A program made the position numbers and the translations under genes. The notes under the pieces are model-generated. The model was not told the DNA's origin, made no database searches, and saw only the letters and a program-made list of their open reading frames with translations. Shown here piece by piece: positions 18,059 through 25,163 of a DNA stretch of 30,257 nucleotides. This DNA is from Lysobacterales bacterium (GTDB lineage Bacteria > Pseudomonadota > Gammaproteobacteria > Xanthomonadales > SZUA-36): the NCBI GenBank assembly GCA_021648045.1, contig JAKITM010000022.1, positions 1 to 30,257 of the forward strand, in the 5' to 3' direction. The stretch's first letter is position 1, and each line of letters opens with the position of its first letter.

Positions 18059-19114
18059 ATGCTGTCGTTTGCATATCTCTGGCTTTTTATTCTGCTACCG
18101 TTGCCCTGGATTGTGCGCCGTGTTCTGCCGGTCCATCACGAGCGTAAGGCGACCGTACGGGTTCCTTTTATGCAACGCTTAGCCCGGTTGACCGGTTCGC
18201 ACGCTAATGCCGGTATTGTTGGTTCTAAACGACCACTATCTCAATGGCTGGTTTTAAGTCTTGTCTGGTTGTTAGTGGTGACTGCACTTGCCCGCCCGCA
18301 GTGGTTGGGCGAGCCCGTTGTTAAAGACCTGCCAATGCGCGACCTACTGGTGGCGGTAGACTTATCCGGTTCAATGGAAACTCAAGATTTTACCGATAAA
18401 CAGGGCAATGTAGTCGATCGCCTGACCGCAGTCAAACAGGTATTGGATGATTTTTTTGCCCGTCGTGAAGGTGACCGAGTCGGTCTTATTCTATTCGGCT
18501 CAGCCGCATTTACTCAGGTGCCGTTTACAGCTGATCTGGATGTTGTCAGGGAATTGCTGGATGAAGCACAGATCCGCATGCTAGGACCCAGAACCATGCT
18601 AGGTGACGCCATGGGCCTAGCGATTAACCTGTTTGAGCGCAGTAATGTAGATGAGCGCGTATTGATTATATTGACGGATGGTAGCGATACCGGCAGCCTT
18701 ATTCCACCCGAACGGGCGGCAGTAATAGCCCGCGATAATGGTGTTGTTGTGCACACCATTGCCATGGGTGATCCTACAGCACTCGGTGAAGCGGCGCTGG
18801 ATGAAAAAACTCTAAAAAATATCGCCACAACCACTGGTGGCGGCTATTTTCATGCCAGCGATACCGCCGAACTGGAATCCATATATAGTCACCTCGATGC
18901 CATTAACCCCAAGCAGGTAGAAACTCAGAGCTACCGGCCATTAACCGACTTATATCACTGGCCTTTAGCGGCATTGATCTTGCTAACGCTGTTGTATATG
19001 TTGTGGCTGGAAATTCGCCTGCGCTTTATTGATAGCGATGTGATCAAAGGCCAGAGAGTTCGGGGTGACAAAATTCAGAAAATTCAGGACAAAGTTCAGG
19101 GACAGACAGGTTGA
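18059..19114 (+). CDS. batA: VWA-domain membrane protein, BatA-like
   Basis: A 351-aa membrane-anchored von Willebrand A protein. Two N-terminal hydrophobic helices (about 4-22 and 62-78) and a C-terminal one (WPLAALILLTLLYMLWLEI) frame the VWA domain. The MIDAS is intact: VAVDLSGSM (D101, S103, S105), the Thr of GPRTMLGDAMG, and the Asp of IILTDGSDTG. BatA-like proteins in MoxR operons are thought to face the periplasm and bind a client in a metal-dependent way. The start follows a GAGGAGGGG Shine-Dalgarno overlapping the DUF4381 stop. The stop overlaps the next ATG (TGATG). Naming follows the Bacteroides aerotolerance genes; actual function in this organism is unknown. Confidence 0.93.
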   Translation: MLSFAYLWLFILLPLPWIVRRVLPVHHERKATVRVPFMQRLARLTGSHANAGIVGSKRPLSQWLVLSLVWLLVVTALARPQWLGEPVVKDLPMRDLLVAVDLSGSMETQDFTDKQGNVVDRLTAVKQVLDDFFARREGDRVGLILFGSAAFTQVPFTADLDVVRELLDEAQIRMLGPRTMLGDAMGLAINLFERSNVDERVLIILTDGSDTGSLIPPERAAVIARDNGVVVHTIAMGDPTALGEAALDEKTLKNIATTTGGGYFHASDTAELESIYSHLDAINPKQVETQSYRPLTDLYHWPLAALILLTLLYMLWLEIRLRFIDSDVIKGQRVRGDKIQKIQDKVQGQTG

Positions 19115-20091
19115 TGGATATATTGTCCTCACTAAGTCAGTTTCATTTTCTTAGGCCGTGGTGGCTGCTAGTACTGTTACCGGCTGGTTTTCTGATAGGC
19201 TCGGTATTTAACCGCAGCGACTCATTACGAGCCTGGAAAAATGTAATATCCCCGCAGCTGCTGAAACACCTGCTTATCCGGGAAAGTGCTGAGCAAGGTC
19301 GTTGGCGACCCATTTATATGCTGGGTGTAGCTTGGCTTGCCGGTATTATCGCCCTTGCGGGGCCCAGTTGGCAGTTTCAGAATTCACCTTTCAGTGAAGA
19401 TCAGGCGGCGATGTTTATTGTGCTAAAGGTAAGCCCGGAAATGTTATCAATGGACATTCAGCCCAGTCGCCTGCAACGCAGTATTTTGAAAATCCATGAT
19501 TTATTGGCACTTAAAAGCGATGTGCGTACCGGCTTAATTGCCTATGCCGGTAGCGCCCACCTAGTTATGCCGCTGACTTCCGATAGCGGAATTATCAATT
19601 CTTCAGCCGCCGCACTGGAACCCGAGATTATGCCGCAACCGGGGGATGAGGTATCAGCTGCCATTGTAATGGCTAATCAACGCCTGAAAAAAGCGGCAGT
19701 TCCAGGATCCATCGTGCTGATAACCGATGCGGTAGATGCCTCCCAACTCCGCGAATTGACAGCAATGCGCAAGCGCGGCGGTGTGGAAGTCCATATTCTG
19801 GCGATGGCTGCTGGTGCCGATGTGATACCACCTGCTGGTAGTCCGCCCGCCCCACCTCTGGATATGCGCGCACTGACAGCAGCAGCCAAAGCCCTTGGTG
19901 GCAGTCTCACAGTGGTAAGCGCAGATAAGAGTGATGTGATTGAGTTGAGTAAAAAGATCGAGCGCAGCATCAGTAATGCACCTGCAGGAGATAGCCGGCA
20001 ATGGAAAGATGCCGGATATTATTTGTTACCGCTGATAGCGTTTTTAATGCTGACCTTGTTTCGCCGTGGCGGTGCGGTGGCAGTAGAATGA
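19114..20091 (+). CDS. batB: VWA-like membrane protein, BatB-like, with degenerate MIDAS
   Basis: A 325-aa protein with the same architecture as its upstream neighbour: N-terminal helices (WWLLVLLPAGFLIGSVF; MLGVAWLAGIIALAG), a VWA-like domain and a final hydrophobic segment (AGYYLLPLIAFLMLTLF). In BatB proteins a D-x-S-x-S motif is expected after the second helix; here the strand reads FIVLKVSPEM (102-110), with Lys and Glu replacing the first Asp and last Ser. A later strand, GSIVLITDAVDAS, is kept. Metal binding in the usual way is therefore doubtful, suggesting a structural partner of the intact VWA protein. The ATG at 19114 overlaps the preceding TGA; a TTG at 19111 is in frame but unlikely. 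Confidence 0.9.
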   Translation: MDILSSLSQFHFLRPWWLLVLLPAGFLIGSVFNRSDSLRAWKNVISPQLLKHLLIRESAEQGRWRPIYMLGVAWLAGIIALAGPSWQFQNSPFSEDQAAMFIVLKVSPEMLSMDIQPSRLQRSILKIHDLLALKSDVRTGLIAYAGSAHLVMPLTSDSGIINSSAAALEPEIMPQPGDEVSAAIVMANQRLKKAAVPGSIVLITDAVDASQLRELTAMRKRGGVEVHILAMAAGADVIPPAGSPPAPPLDMRALTAAAKALGGSLTVVSADKSDVIELSKKIERSISNAPAGDSRQWKDAGYYLLPLIAFLMLTLFRRGGAVAVE

Positions 20092-20759
20092 AAATGAAAC
20101 ATAGGCTCATTAATCTATTCATCTTGCTTGTTTTAATGGCTGGGTCAGCGCCGATTATGGCATTCGAATGGGCTGATATCTGGCTTACCCCGGATCAACA
20201 AGGCCAGCGCCTAATGGACCAAGGAAAATACCACCAGGCCGCGGATAAATTTAGTCAGCCGATGACCATAGGCACAGCTTTGTTTCTCGCAGGTGAATAC
20301 GAGCGTGCCGCGGCTGTTTTCGGTAGGTCTTCCACTGCACAAGCTCACTATAATCGCGGCAATGCACAGATAATGTTGGGCAATTACGATACCGCGATTA
20401 CGGCCTATCAAAGTGCGTTCGCACAACGCCCAGACTGGCTAGAAGCCGAAGAAAACCTACAAATTGCCATGCTAAGAAAGCAGGCACTGGCAGGCCCGGA
20501 TGATGACTATGGTGGTACCGATGGTCTATTAGCAGCAGATAAGTTTGTGTTTGACTTGGAAGGCGGTAAAAACAAGTCCTCCGGCGAAGAAGTTATTGAT
20601 GCGGCCGATCAGCAGCTCAGCGAAGATGCCATGCGCGCCCTGTGGTTGCGTAAAGTGGAAACCCGGCCAGCCGATTTTCTTGCCGCCAGATTTAGCTACC
20701 AACTGGCAGTCCAGCAAAGCGAAGAGGCTGAACCAGCAGAGGCTAAAAATGATGAATAA
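20088..20759 (+). CDS. TPR-repeat protein of the Bat operon (BatC-like)
   Basis: A 223-aa protein beginning MKMKHRLINLFILLVLMAGS, a signal peptide or anchor. It continues with the typical ADIWLTPDQQGQRLMDQGKY of TPR proteins paired with BatA/BatB. Two to three TPR-like helices follow: YHQAADKFSQPMTIGTALFL, AHYNRGNAQIMLGNYDTAI, and AYQSAFAQRPDWLEAEENL. The C-terminus is acidic and polar. Its ATG overlaps the batB stop (ATGA at 20088-20091). It is probably a periplasmic scaffold for the VWA proteins. The usual longer C-terminal VWA fusion found in some homologues is absent. A TTG-initiated longer form from 20001 would run through batB and is rejected. Confidence 0.87.
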   Translation: MKMKHRLINLFILLVLMAGSAPIMAFEWADIWLTPDQQGQRLMDQGKYHQAADKFSQPMTIGTALFLAGEYERAAAVFGRSSTAQAHYNRGNAQIMLGNYDTAITAYQSAFAQRPDWLEAEENLQIAMLRKQALAGPDDDYGGTDGLLAADKFVFDLEGGKNKSSGEEVIDAADQQLSEDAMRALWLRKVETRPADFLAARFSYQLAVQQSEEAEPAEAKNDE

Positions 20760-22059
20760 CCTTTGCTTAAAATCAGCTTACTTAAAGTCAGTGTTATTAA
20801 GTGCTCTGATGTTCACAGCTATCGTGGCTGTTGCTGAAGATCGCCTACAAACCAATATCGACATCAGTGTTCAGCAACAGGGTGCTATTTGGACAGGGCA
20901 GCAAGTTACCCTCAACCTTGACCTAAAAACCACCGGCTATGGTTTTACCGATACTCATTTTAATTTGCCGGAGGTGACCGGTGCTTTTCTGATGCAAACT
21001 GACACTACCACCATCAAGTTGACTGAACAAATTGACGGTATCAGTTGGCAGATCATCCGCTATCCGCTGGCATTGTATCCACAGCAAGCCGGACAATTGC
21101 TGGTGCCGCCAATTACAGTACGCTTTAATAGCGCAGCTGGTTTTGATAGCGAAATACAGGCCTTTGAATTCCAAACACAACCCTTACAGATCAATATAAA
21201 AAGCCCACCGGGTGTAGCCGCTGGAGATTTAGTGATAACCACCACTGATTTTGCTCTCGATTACCAGTGGCAACCTGAAACCAGTACGGCTAAAACCGGT
21301 GATGCATTCACCTTAACCATCAAGCGCAGCGCTGGGGATATATCCGCCATGCTGCTGCCGCCAATACCGGTTTACCGGGTGGAGGGCCTGGCAGCTTATC
21401 CTCAAGCGCCAGAAGTAAAAGATAAAACCAATCGTGGCGATCTCAGTGGAGAGCGCAGCGATAGCATTATCTGGGTGGCAGAAAAACCCGGCACTTATAA
21501 AATACCGGCCATTCGTTTTCAGTGGTGGGATCCTGCCAGCGAAGAACTAAAGCAGCAACTGATCCCCGGTCTTGAACTAGAAGTGCAGCCAGCAGCAGTT
21601 GCAACAGACAAACTTAATGCCAATGGAGTAGCCGAAGGACAGCCCAGCTTATACAAATGGTATCTGCTAGCAGGCCTTCTAATAGCAATACTCATGGCAG
21701 TTTACTGGCGATATTTGCGAACCACAGCAGTTGATTCACCGGTAGCCAGAGAAAAGACTGCTTTCAGTGTGCTGAGTGCGGCTTGCCAAAGTAACTTGCC
21801 AGTACAGGCCTATACCGCGCTCAATAACTGGCTTGTCTGCTGTTCACCGACAAGCCGTAGTCTGCAAGCATTTGCTAAAAACCAGGCTGACCCGCTGTTA
21901 AGTGCCGAGTTATTGTTGTTGCAAGAAGCTCTGGTATTGCCGCAAGATAGCTGGCAAGGATCAGAATTATTGCGAGCCTTAAAGAAAGCCAGAGACCAGC
22001 TGAAACAGGCTGACACCGAGGCTTCAAAAACTCATCTGCAGTCGCTTAACCCTGTTTAG
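20749..22059 (+). CDS. batD: BatD-like protein
   Basis: A 436-aa protein starting at an ATG pair (20749 or 20752) that overlaps the TPR gene's end, with AGAGG six bases upstream. The signal peptide SVLLSALMFTAIVAVAEDR precedes a beta-rich, Ig-like periplasmic region typical of BatD: IDISVQQQGAIWTGQQVTL, RYPLALYPQQAGQLLVPPIT, and a second repeat with GDAFTLTIKRSAGDIS and WVAEKPGTYKIPAIRFQWWD. A membrane helix (YLLAGLLIAILMAVYWRYL, about 303-322) leads to a cytoplasmic helical tail. BatD closes most Bat operons. Its role is unknown beyond membrane complex formation with BatA/B. No terminator is evident downstream. Confidence 0.9.
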   Translation: MMNNLCLKSAYLKSVLLSALMFTAIVAVAEDRLQTNIDISVQQQGAIWTGQQVTLNLDLKTTGYGFTDTHFNLPEVTGAFLMQTDTTTIKLTEQIDGISWQIIRYPLALYPQQAGQLLVPPITVRFNSAAGFDSEIQAFEFQTQPLQINIKSPPGVAAGDLVITTTDFALDYQWQPETSTAKTGDAFTLTIKRSAGDISAMLLPPIPVYRVEGLAAYPQAPEVKDKTNRGDLSGERSDSIIWVAEKPGTYKIPAIRFQWWDPASEELKQQLIPGLELEVQPAAVATDKLNANGVAEGQPSLYKWYLLAGLLIAILMAVYWRYLRTTAVDSPVAREKTAFSVLSAACQSNLPVQAYTALNNWLVCCSPTSRSLQAFAKNQADPLLSAELLLLQEALVLPQDSWQGSELLRALKKARDQLKQADTEASKTHLQSLNPV

Positions 22060-22192
22060 AGTTTAATGAAAGATAGCTAGATGAGAAAATTTGATTAAGC
22101 AAATATAGACAAAAAAATCAGGTTGGTTAAAGGTGCGGCAAATAATTGGCGCCCGACTAGAAAGATAAAAGGCAGTTGTCCCCGGACTACCG

Positions 22193-22254
22193 CTATGTCG
22201 CAAATCCGCAGGGAAGTCACCTTGACCACCAGCCCCGTTATCGTCAGGGGCAGT
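22193..22254 (+). pseudogene. hsdR N-terminal relic, copy 1 (direct repeat)
   Basis: This 62-bp stretch matches 25252-25313 at 53 of 62 positions (counted by eye), in the same orientation and without gaps. Translated it gives MSQIRREVTLTTSPVIVRGS, the conserved N-terminal segment of one class of type I restriction subunits. It continues weakly for about 35 bases (CAATTGTGGTCTGACCCC) after a 15-base gap relative to copy 2. It has no intact gene around it and begins and ends abruptly. Confidence 0.75.
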
Positions 22255-22275
22255 CAAATTAATCAATTGTGGTCT

Positions 22276-22312
22276 GACCCCGAATTCGGACCCCGAATTC
22301 GACCCCGAATCC
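22276..22312. repeat. Triplicated 12-mer GACCCCGAATTC
   Basis: Copies at 22276-22287, 22289-22300 and 22301-22312 (last ends GAATCC). GGGGTCGGGGTC at 22343-22354 is complementary to the GACCCC halves, so the block can fold back into a hairpin. The sequence resembles the TGGTCTGACCCC ends seen near mobile-element debris in gammaproteobacteria, but no element is intact. Confidence 0.7.
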
Positions 22313-22315
22313 ACG

Positions 22316-22346
22316 TGTTAGATAGAGGTGGGCTAGTGGTTTGGGG
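22316..22346 (+). repeat. 31-bp repeat left of XRE/PIN pair (copy 1)
   Basis: TGTTAGATAGAGGTGGGCTA and the next 11 bases match 24046-24076 at 23 of 31 positions; seven of the eight differences are transitions. The two copies flank the XRE-ImmA/PIN gene pair in the same orientation. Confidence 0.55.
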
Positions 22347-22437
22347 TCGGGGTCAAATGTTTCATCGGCGATTTTGCCCTGGGCTTAGTATTGGGAGACT
22401 ATTTTTCAACCACAGGTTAACTAAAGCATTAACCCTT

Positions 22438-22475
22438 GGTTTATAAATACTACATATATGCTATAATTATAAACC
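22438..22475. promoter_or_regulatory. Promoter with perfect 9-bp inverted repeat (autoregulatory operator)
   Basis: GGTTTATAA (22438-22446) and TTATAAACC (22467-22475) are perfect inverted copies 20 bases apart. A consensus -10 box TATAAT (22462-22467) lies between and partly within them, 35 bases before the ATG at 22502. Binding of the XRE protein here would block its own promoter, as expected for a toxin-antitoxin operon. The -35 is weak (TTGGTT region, 22437-22442). Confidence 0.65.
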
Positions 22476-22501
22476 TAGAGTGCAGTAAAAAGGAGACTCT
22501 T

Positions 22502-23572
22502 ATGTTTGCTGAACGACTAATTCGTGCCCGAAAAGCCGCTGGTTTGTCTATGAGTGCGCTTGGCGCAGAGGTCGGTGTGTCTGCTAATGCTATTAAGAAA
22601 TACGAGCATGGCGACAACATGCCTACTTCTAGCAATCTATTGAAGTTGTCTAAGGCACTGCAGGTACGGACTGAGTATTTTTTTCGCCCTACCAAAGTTG
22701 AATTAAAGCATGTGGAATACCGCAAGCACGCTAGCACCCCTAAAAAGTTGTTAAATAAAATTGACGGCGATGTATTGGAGCAAGCTGAACGCTGGTCTGA
22801 ACTACTCAGTTTTTATCCTGATTCTGTGAGGCCCATACCGCAATTTTCTTTGCCAGAAAGCCTACCAGATCAAATCAGCACCCCTGAAGGAATCGAAACC
22901 ATAGCTGATTTAATGCGCCAGCAATGGGACCTGGGCTTTAACCCCATTCCAGATATGGTAGATACTCTGGAATCCAGGGGAATTATGATTATTAGCACCT
23001 GTGTTAAAGTCAGCAAAAAATTTGATGGCCTTGCATGCAGCATTAACGACTCCCCTGTAGTAGTCATTTCCAGCCATAAACCAGGTGATCGCCAGCGCTT
23101 CACTTTAGCCCATGAATTGGGTCACCTTGTATTGTCCAACCGCCTCACCGCAGACATAAATGAAGAGAAGGCCTGCAATCATTTTGCCGGAGCCTTCCTA
23201 CTGCCTCAACAATCACTATTAAAGCACTTAGGGCCACACCGCAGCGCACTAGAGGCTCAAGAGCTGTATATGCTTAAACAAGAGTTTGGCATGAGCATGA
23301 TGGGTATTTTGCATCGAGCCGGTCAATGTGGTGTTATCAGCAAAAACCTTCAACGAAACTACATCATTCAGTTCGGTAAACTAGGCTGGCGAACCGAAGA
23401 ACCGGGCGAGCCTTATCCAAATGAAAAGACTTACCTTCTCAAGCAGTTAGTGTATCGGGCGCTGGGGGAAGAATATATTGGGGAGTCAAAGGCTGCTGAG
23501 CTTTTGGGGATTTCATTATCGCGTTTCAAAAAAGAACGAAGGCTGGGGGGAATGAGTGCAGCTGTTAATTAG
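22502..23572 (+). CDS. XRE-family HTH + ImmA/IrrE metallopeptidase protein (probable antitoxin)
   Basis: A 356-aa two-domain protein. Residues 4-60 are an XRE helix-turn-helix (RLIRARKAAGLSMSALGAEV, then GVSANAIKKYEHGDNMP). A central ImmA/IrrE peptidase domain carries the zinc motif HELGH (204-208) and the downstream EEKACNHFAGAFLLP, supplying the third-ligand Glu. The C-terminal 40 residues contain a second small HTH-like segment (ESKAAELLGISLSRFKKE). The ATG at 22502 has AAGGAGA seven to eight bases upstream; the longer in-frame start at 22436 is rejected. The gene overlaps the following PIN gene by 17 bases. Such XRE-ImmA genes commonly serve as the antitoxin and autoregulator of a toxin encoded next to them. 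Confidence 0.92.
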   Translation: MFAERLIRARKAAGLSMSALGAEVGVSANAIKKYEHGDNMPTSSNLLKLSKALQVRTEYFFRPTKVELKHVEYRKHASTPKKLLNKIDGDVLEQAERWSELLSFYPDSVRPIPQFSLPESLPDQISTPEGIETIADLMRQQWDLGFNPIPDMVDTLESRGIMIISTCVKVSKKFDGLACSINDSPVVVISSHKPGDRQRFTLAHELGHLVLSNRLTADINEEKACNHFAGAFLLPQQSLLKHLGPHRSALEAQELYMLKQEFGMSMMGILHRAGQCGVISKNLQRNYIIQFGKLGWRTEEPGEPYPNEKTYLLKQLVYRALGEEYIGESKAAELLGISLSRFKKERRLGGMSAAVN

Positions 23573-24041
23573 TGATGCCAATATACTGATTGATTGTATA
23601 GAGGGGCAGTTGCTTGAACTAATGTTCAGACTGCCCTACAGTTTTGCAACTCCTGATATCCTGTTTGCAGATGAACTAGAAGACTGCCACCCACACCTGC
23701 TTGGCTTTGGTCTTCAGTTAAAAGTGCTTGATAGTGAAGCCATGGAATCGGTAAAACATCTAGTTAAAAGATATACAGGCCCAAGCAGGTACGATTGCAT
23801 TGCACTGGCATTAGCTTCGCAAGAGAGCTGCCCATTGCTAACAGGCGATAGAGCTTTAAGGGTGGCGGCAAAGAATGAAGGCATCCCAGTTCATGGAACG
23901 CTGTGGCTAACTGAGCAAATGATCGAGCACCAAATAATTTCAATCATTCAAGCACATGAAGCATATATACGAATGAAAGATTCTGGTAGCCGTTTACCAT
24001 GGAAATTAGCTTTTGAAAGACTAGTGAAAATGGAAAAATAG
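23556..24041 (+). CDS. PIN-domain protein (probable toxin ribonuclease)
   Basis: A 161-aa protein with PIN-domain acid residues in order: LLISDANILIDCIEG (D7), FADELED (E40/E42), SRYDCIALALA (D80) and LLTGDRALRVAA (D98), then a GTLWLTEQM helix typical of DUF3368-like PIN toxins. These residues bind Mg2+ for RNA cleavage. The GTG start lies inside the end of the XRE-ImmA gene, after a GGGGGG-rich Shine-Dalgarno, so the two are translationally coupled with the antitoxin first. I infer that it is the toxin of the pair. Target RNA is unknown. The length beyond the usual ~140 residues comes from a helical tail ending LAFERLVKMEK. Confidence 0.88.
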   Translation: MQLLISDANILIDCIEGQLLELMFRLPYSFATPDILFADELEDCHPHLLGFGLQLKVLDSEAMESVKHLVKRYTGPSRYDCIALALASQESCPLLTGDRALRVAAKNEGIPVHGTLWLTEQMIEHQIISIIQAHEAYIRMKDSGSRLPWKLAFERLVKMEK

Positions 24042-24045
24042 CGGC

Positions 24046-24076
24046 TGTTAGACAGAGATGAGTCAGCGGTTTGAGC
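24046..24076 (+). repeat. 31-bp repeat right of XRE/PIN pair (copy 2)
   Basis: TGTTAGACAGAGATGAGTCA and following bases, starting five bases after the PIN stop; related to 22316-22346 in the same orientation (23 of 31 identical by eye). Confidence 0.55.
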
Positions 24077-24168
24077 TACTAAATACTGAAGGCTCACTCT
24101 CATATAACTACATTATAAGGCGCAAATATATAGATTTATTATTTCTGGTAGTATTTGTGATACAACAT

Positions 24169-24190
24169 GTTATTCGGGGAAGGGAATAAC
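24169..24190. promoter_or_regulatory. Inverted repeat upstream of mqsR
   Basis: GTTATTC (24169-24175) and GAATAAC (24184-24190) are perfect inverted copies eight bases apart in the 248-bp spacer before the mqsR-like gene. It could be an operator or a small hairpin; function unknown. Confidence 0.4.
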
Positions 24191-24251
24191 ATTTAATTAC
24201 TCATTCGCTTTTAAATATAGCCAGCTTCCGGCAGTAATATCACAATTAATT

Positions 24252-24264
24252 AGCCTGATAGGTT
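24252..24264. promoter_or_regulatory. Candidate MqsA operator
   Basis: AGCCT-GAT-AGGTT is a near-palindrome (one mismatch) matching the ACCT-N2-4-AGGT pattern known for MqsA binding in E. coli. It lies 25 bases before the mqsR start, where an autorepressor should bind. Confidence 0.5.
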
Positions 24265-24289
24265 GATTTTCTCACAAAGGGTAACCATA

Positions 24290-24634
24290 ATGGTTAGTAA
24301 CACAGAGAAGAGGCGAAACAAACAAGAATATTCTCTGGATAGAATCAGGACACTTGCCAAACAAGGTGCAGTTTCCTTTATGTCGAGTCGAGTTACAAGA
24401 CATGTCGAGAATTATGGTTACACGCCAGATGATGTGAACGAATGTCTGGCGTCATTGAAAATTGACAATTATCACGAATCAATCTGTTATCAAGGAAAAA
24501 CATGGTTAGATGTATACCTAGTTTCTTATACTGGGTCTAGTGGTAGTACCGATGATCTTTATATTAAATTAAAACTTGATCGGGACTGTATATTGGTGCT
24601 ACTTGCATCATTTCACCCTGAAGGTGCGTTATGA
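24290..24634 (+). CDS. mqsR: MqsR-family toxin (divergent)
   Basis: A 114-aa protein resembling MqsR mRNA interferases: a helical N-terminus (EYSLDRIRTLAKQGAVSFMS), then the sheet WLDVYLVSY, LYIKLKLDRDCILVLLASFH, the same order as WQDVY...VYLKI...VSFK in E. coli MqsR. The ATG at 24290 has AAAGGG eight bases upstream. The stop overlaps the antitoxin start (ATGA), and toxin before antitoxin is the usual mqsRA order. Compared from memory with E. coli MqsR, Y81 is kept (Y91), but residues matching K56, Q68 and K96 appear as His62, Leu73 and His109, so cleavage activity or specificity may differ. Assignment leans on the unmistakable MqsA partner. Confidence 0.82.
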   Translation: MVSNTEKRRNKQEYSLDRIRTLAKQGAVSFMSSRVTRHVENYGYTPDDVNECLASLKIDNYHESICYQGKTWLDVYLVSYTGSSGSTDDLYIKLKLDRDCILVLLASFHPEGAL

Positions 24635-25080
24635 ATAATCAAACATTGACTTGCCCTGTATGCGAAGAGGGACACTTGACCAAATCTACTTTTGCAGATG
24701 ATTTCAAGCATGGCAAAAAGACGCTGCATATAGATGGACTAGAATGTTATCTTTGCAACAATTGCGGTGCTGATCCTGTATTTCCCGAACAAATCCGGCG
24801 CAATCATCTTAGCATTGCTGACTCTAAGCGTGTAGAAGATGACTTACTGACCGGTGCAAAAATCAAGGAAATCCGAAACCAGCTTGGCTTATCCCAAAGT
24901 GACGCTGCTCGTATTTTTGGTGGTGGTGATAACGCCTTCTCAAAATATGAGCGCGGGGATGTAATCCAGAGCAAAGCAATGGACAAGTTGCTACGACTTA
25001 CTGCAAAACACCAGGTCAATCTATTGGAATTGTGTAGTTTTGCAGGCATGCCAGTTAAACATACCAATATCGGAAGATGA
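24631..25080 (+). CDS. mqsA: MqsA-family antitoxin
   Basis: A 149-aa antitoxin of the MqsA type. The N-terminal zinc site has CPVC (C8, C11) and CNNC (C42, C45), which binds structural zinc and contacts the toxin. The C-terminal HTH (79-110) reads EIRNQLGLSQSDAARIFGGG then DNAFSKYERGD, the hallmark GGGxNAFSxYE of the family and the DNA-binding part. It should neutralise the upstream MqsR-like toxin and repress the operon. The extra C-terminal tail (HQVNLLELCSFAGMPV) is longer than in E. coli MqsA. It overlaps mqsR by four bases. Confidence 0.95.
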   Translation: MNNQTLTCPVCEEGHLTKSTFADDFKHGKKTLHIDGLECYLCNNCGADPVFPEQIRRNHLSIADSKRVEDDLLTGAKIKEIRNQLGLSQSDAARIFGGGDNAFSKYERGDVIQSKAMDKLLRLTAKHQVNLLELCSFAGMPVKHTNIGR

Positions 25081-25163
25081 TATTTAGACTTTTACCGAAT
25101 TTAATGCGGTACTTATTGGTTGGCCTTTCTGGCAACAAGTACAAAAGGGGCTTTCAAAGCTAA

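Larger units (their letters stand above)
22060..22437. other. Gene-free repeat-rich spacer upstream of the XRE/PIN module
   Basis: No intact gene lies here. From left to right it holds the hsdR relic copy 1 (22193-22254), three tandem GACCCCGAATTC units (22276-22312), a 31-bp element repeated beyond the PIN gene (22316-22346), and GGGGTCGGGGTC (22343-22354), which can pair with the tandem units. It looks like debris from earlier insertions. Confidence 0.6.

Noticed and set aside
20001..20087. TTG-initiated extension of the TPR protein
   Set aside because: It lies within batB coding sequence; the ATGA overlap at 20088 and the signal peptide mark the true start.
20545..20748. Upstream extension of the BatD-like frame
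   Set aside because: It overlaps the TPR gene in another frame; signal peptide and Shine-Dalgarno place the start at 20749/20752.
22123..22446. 107-codon plus-strand frame across the repeat region
   Set aside because: It runs through tandem repeats, has no Shine-Dalgarno, and only its hsdR-relic segment is recognisable; not a real gene.
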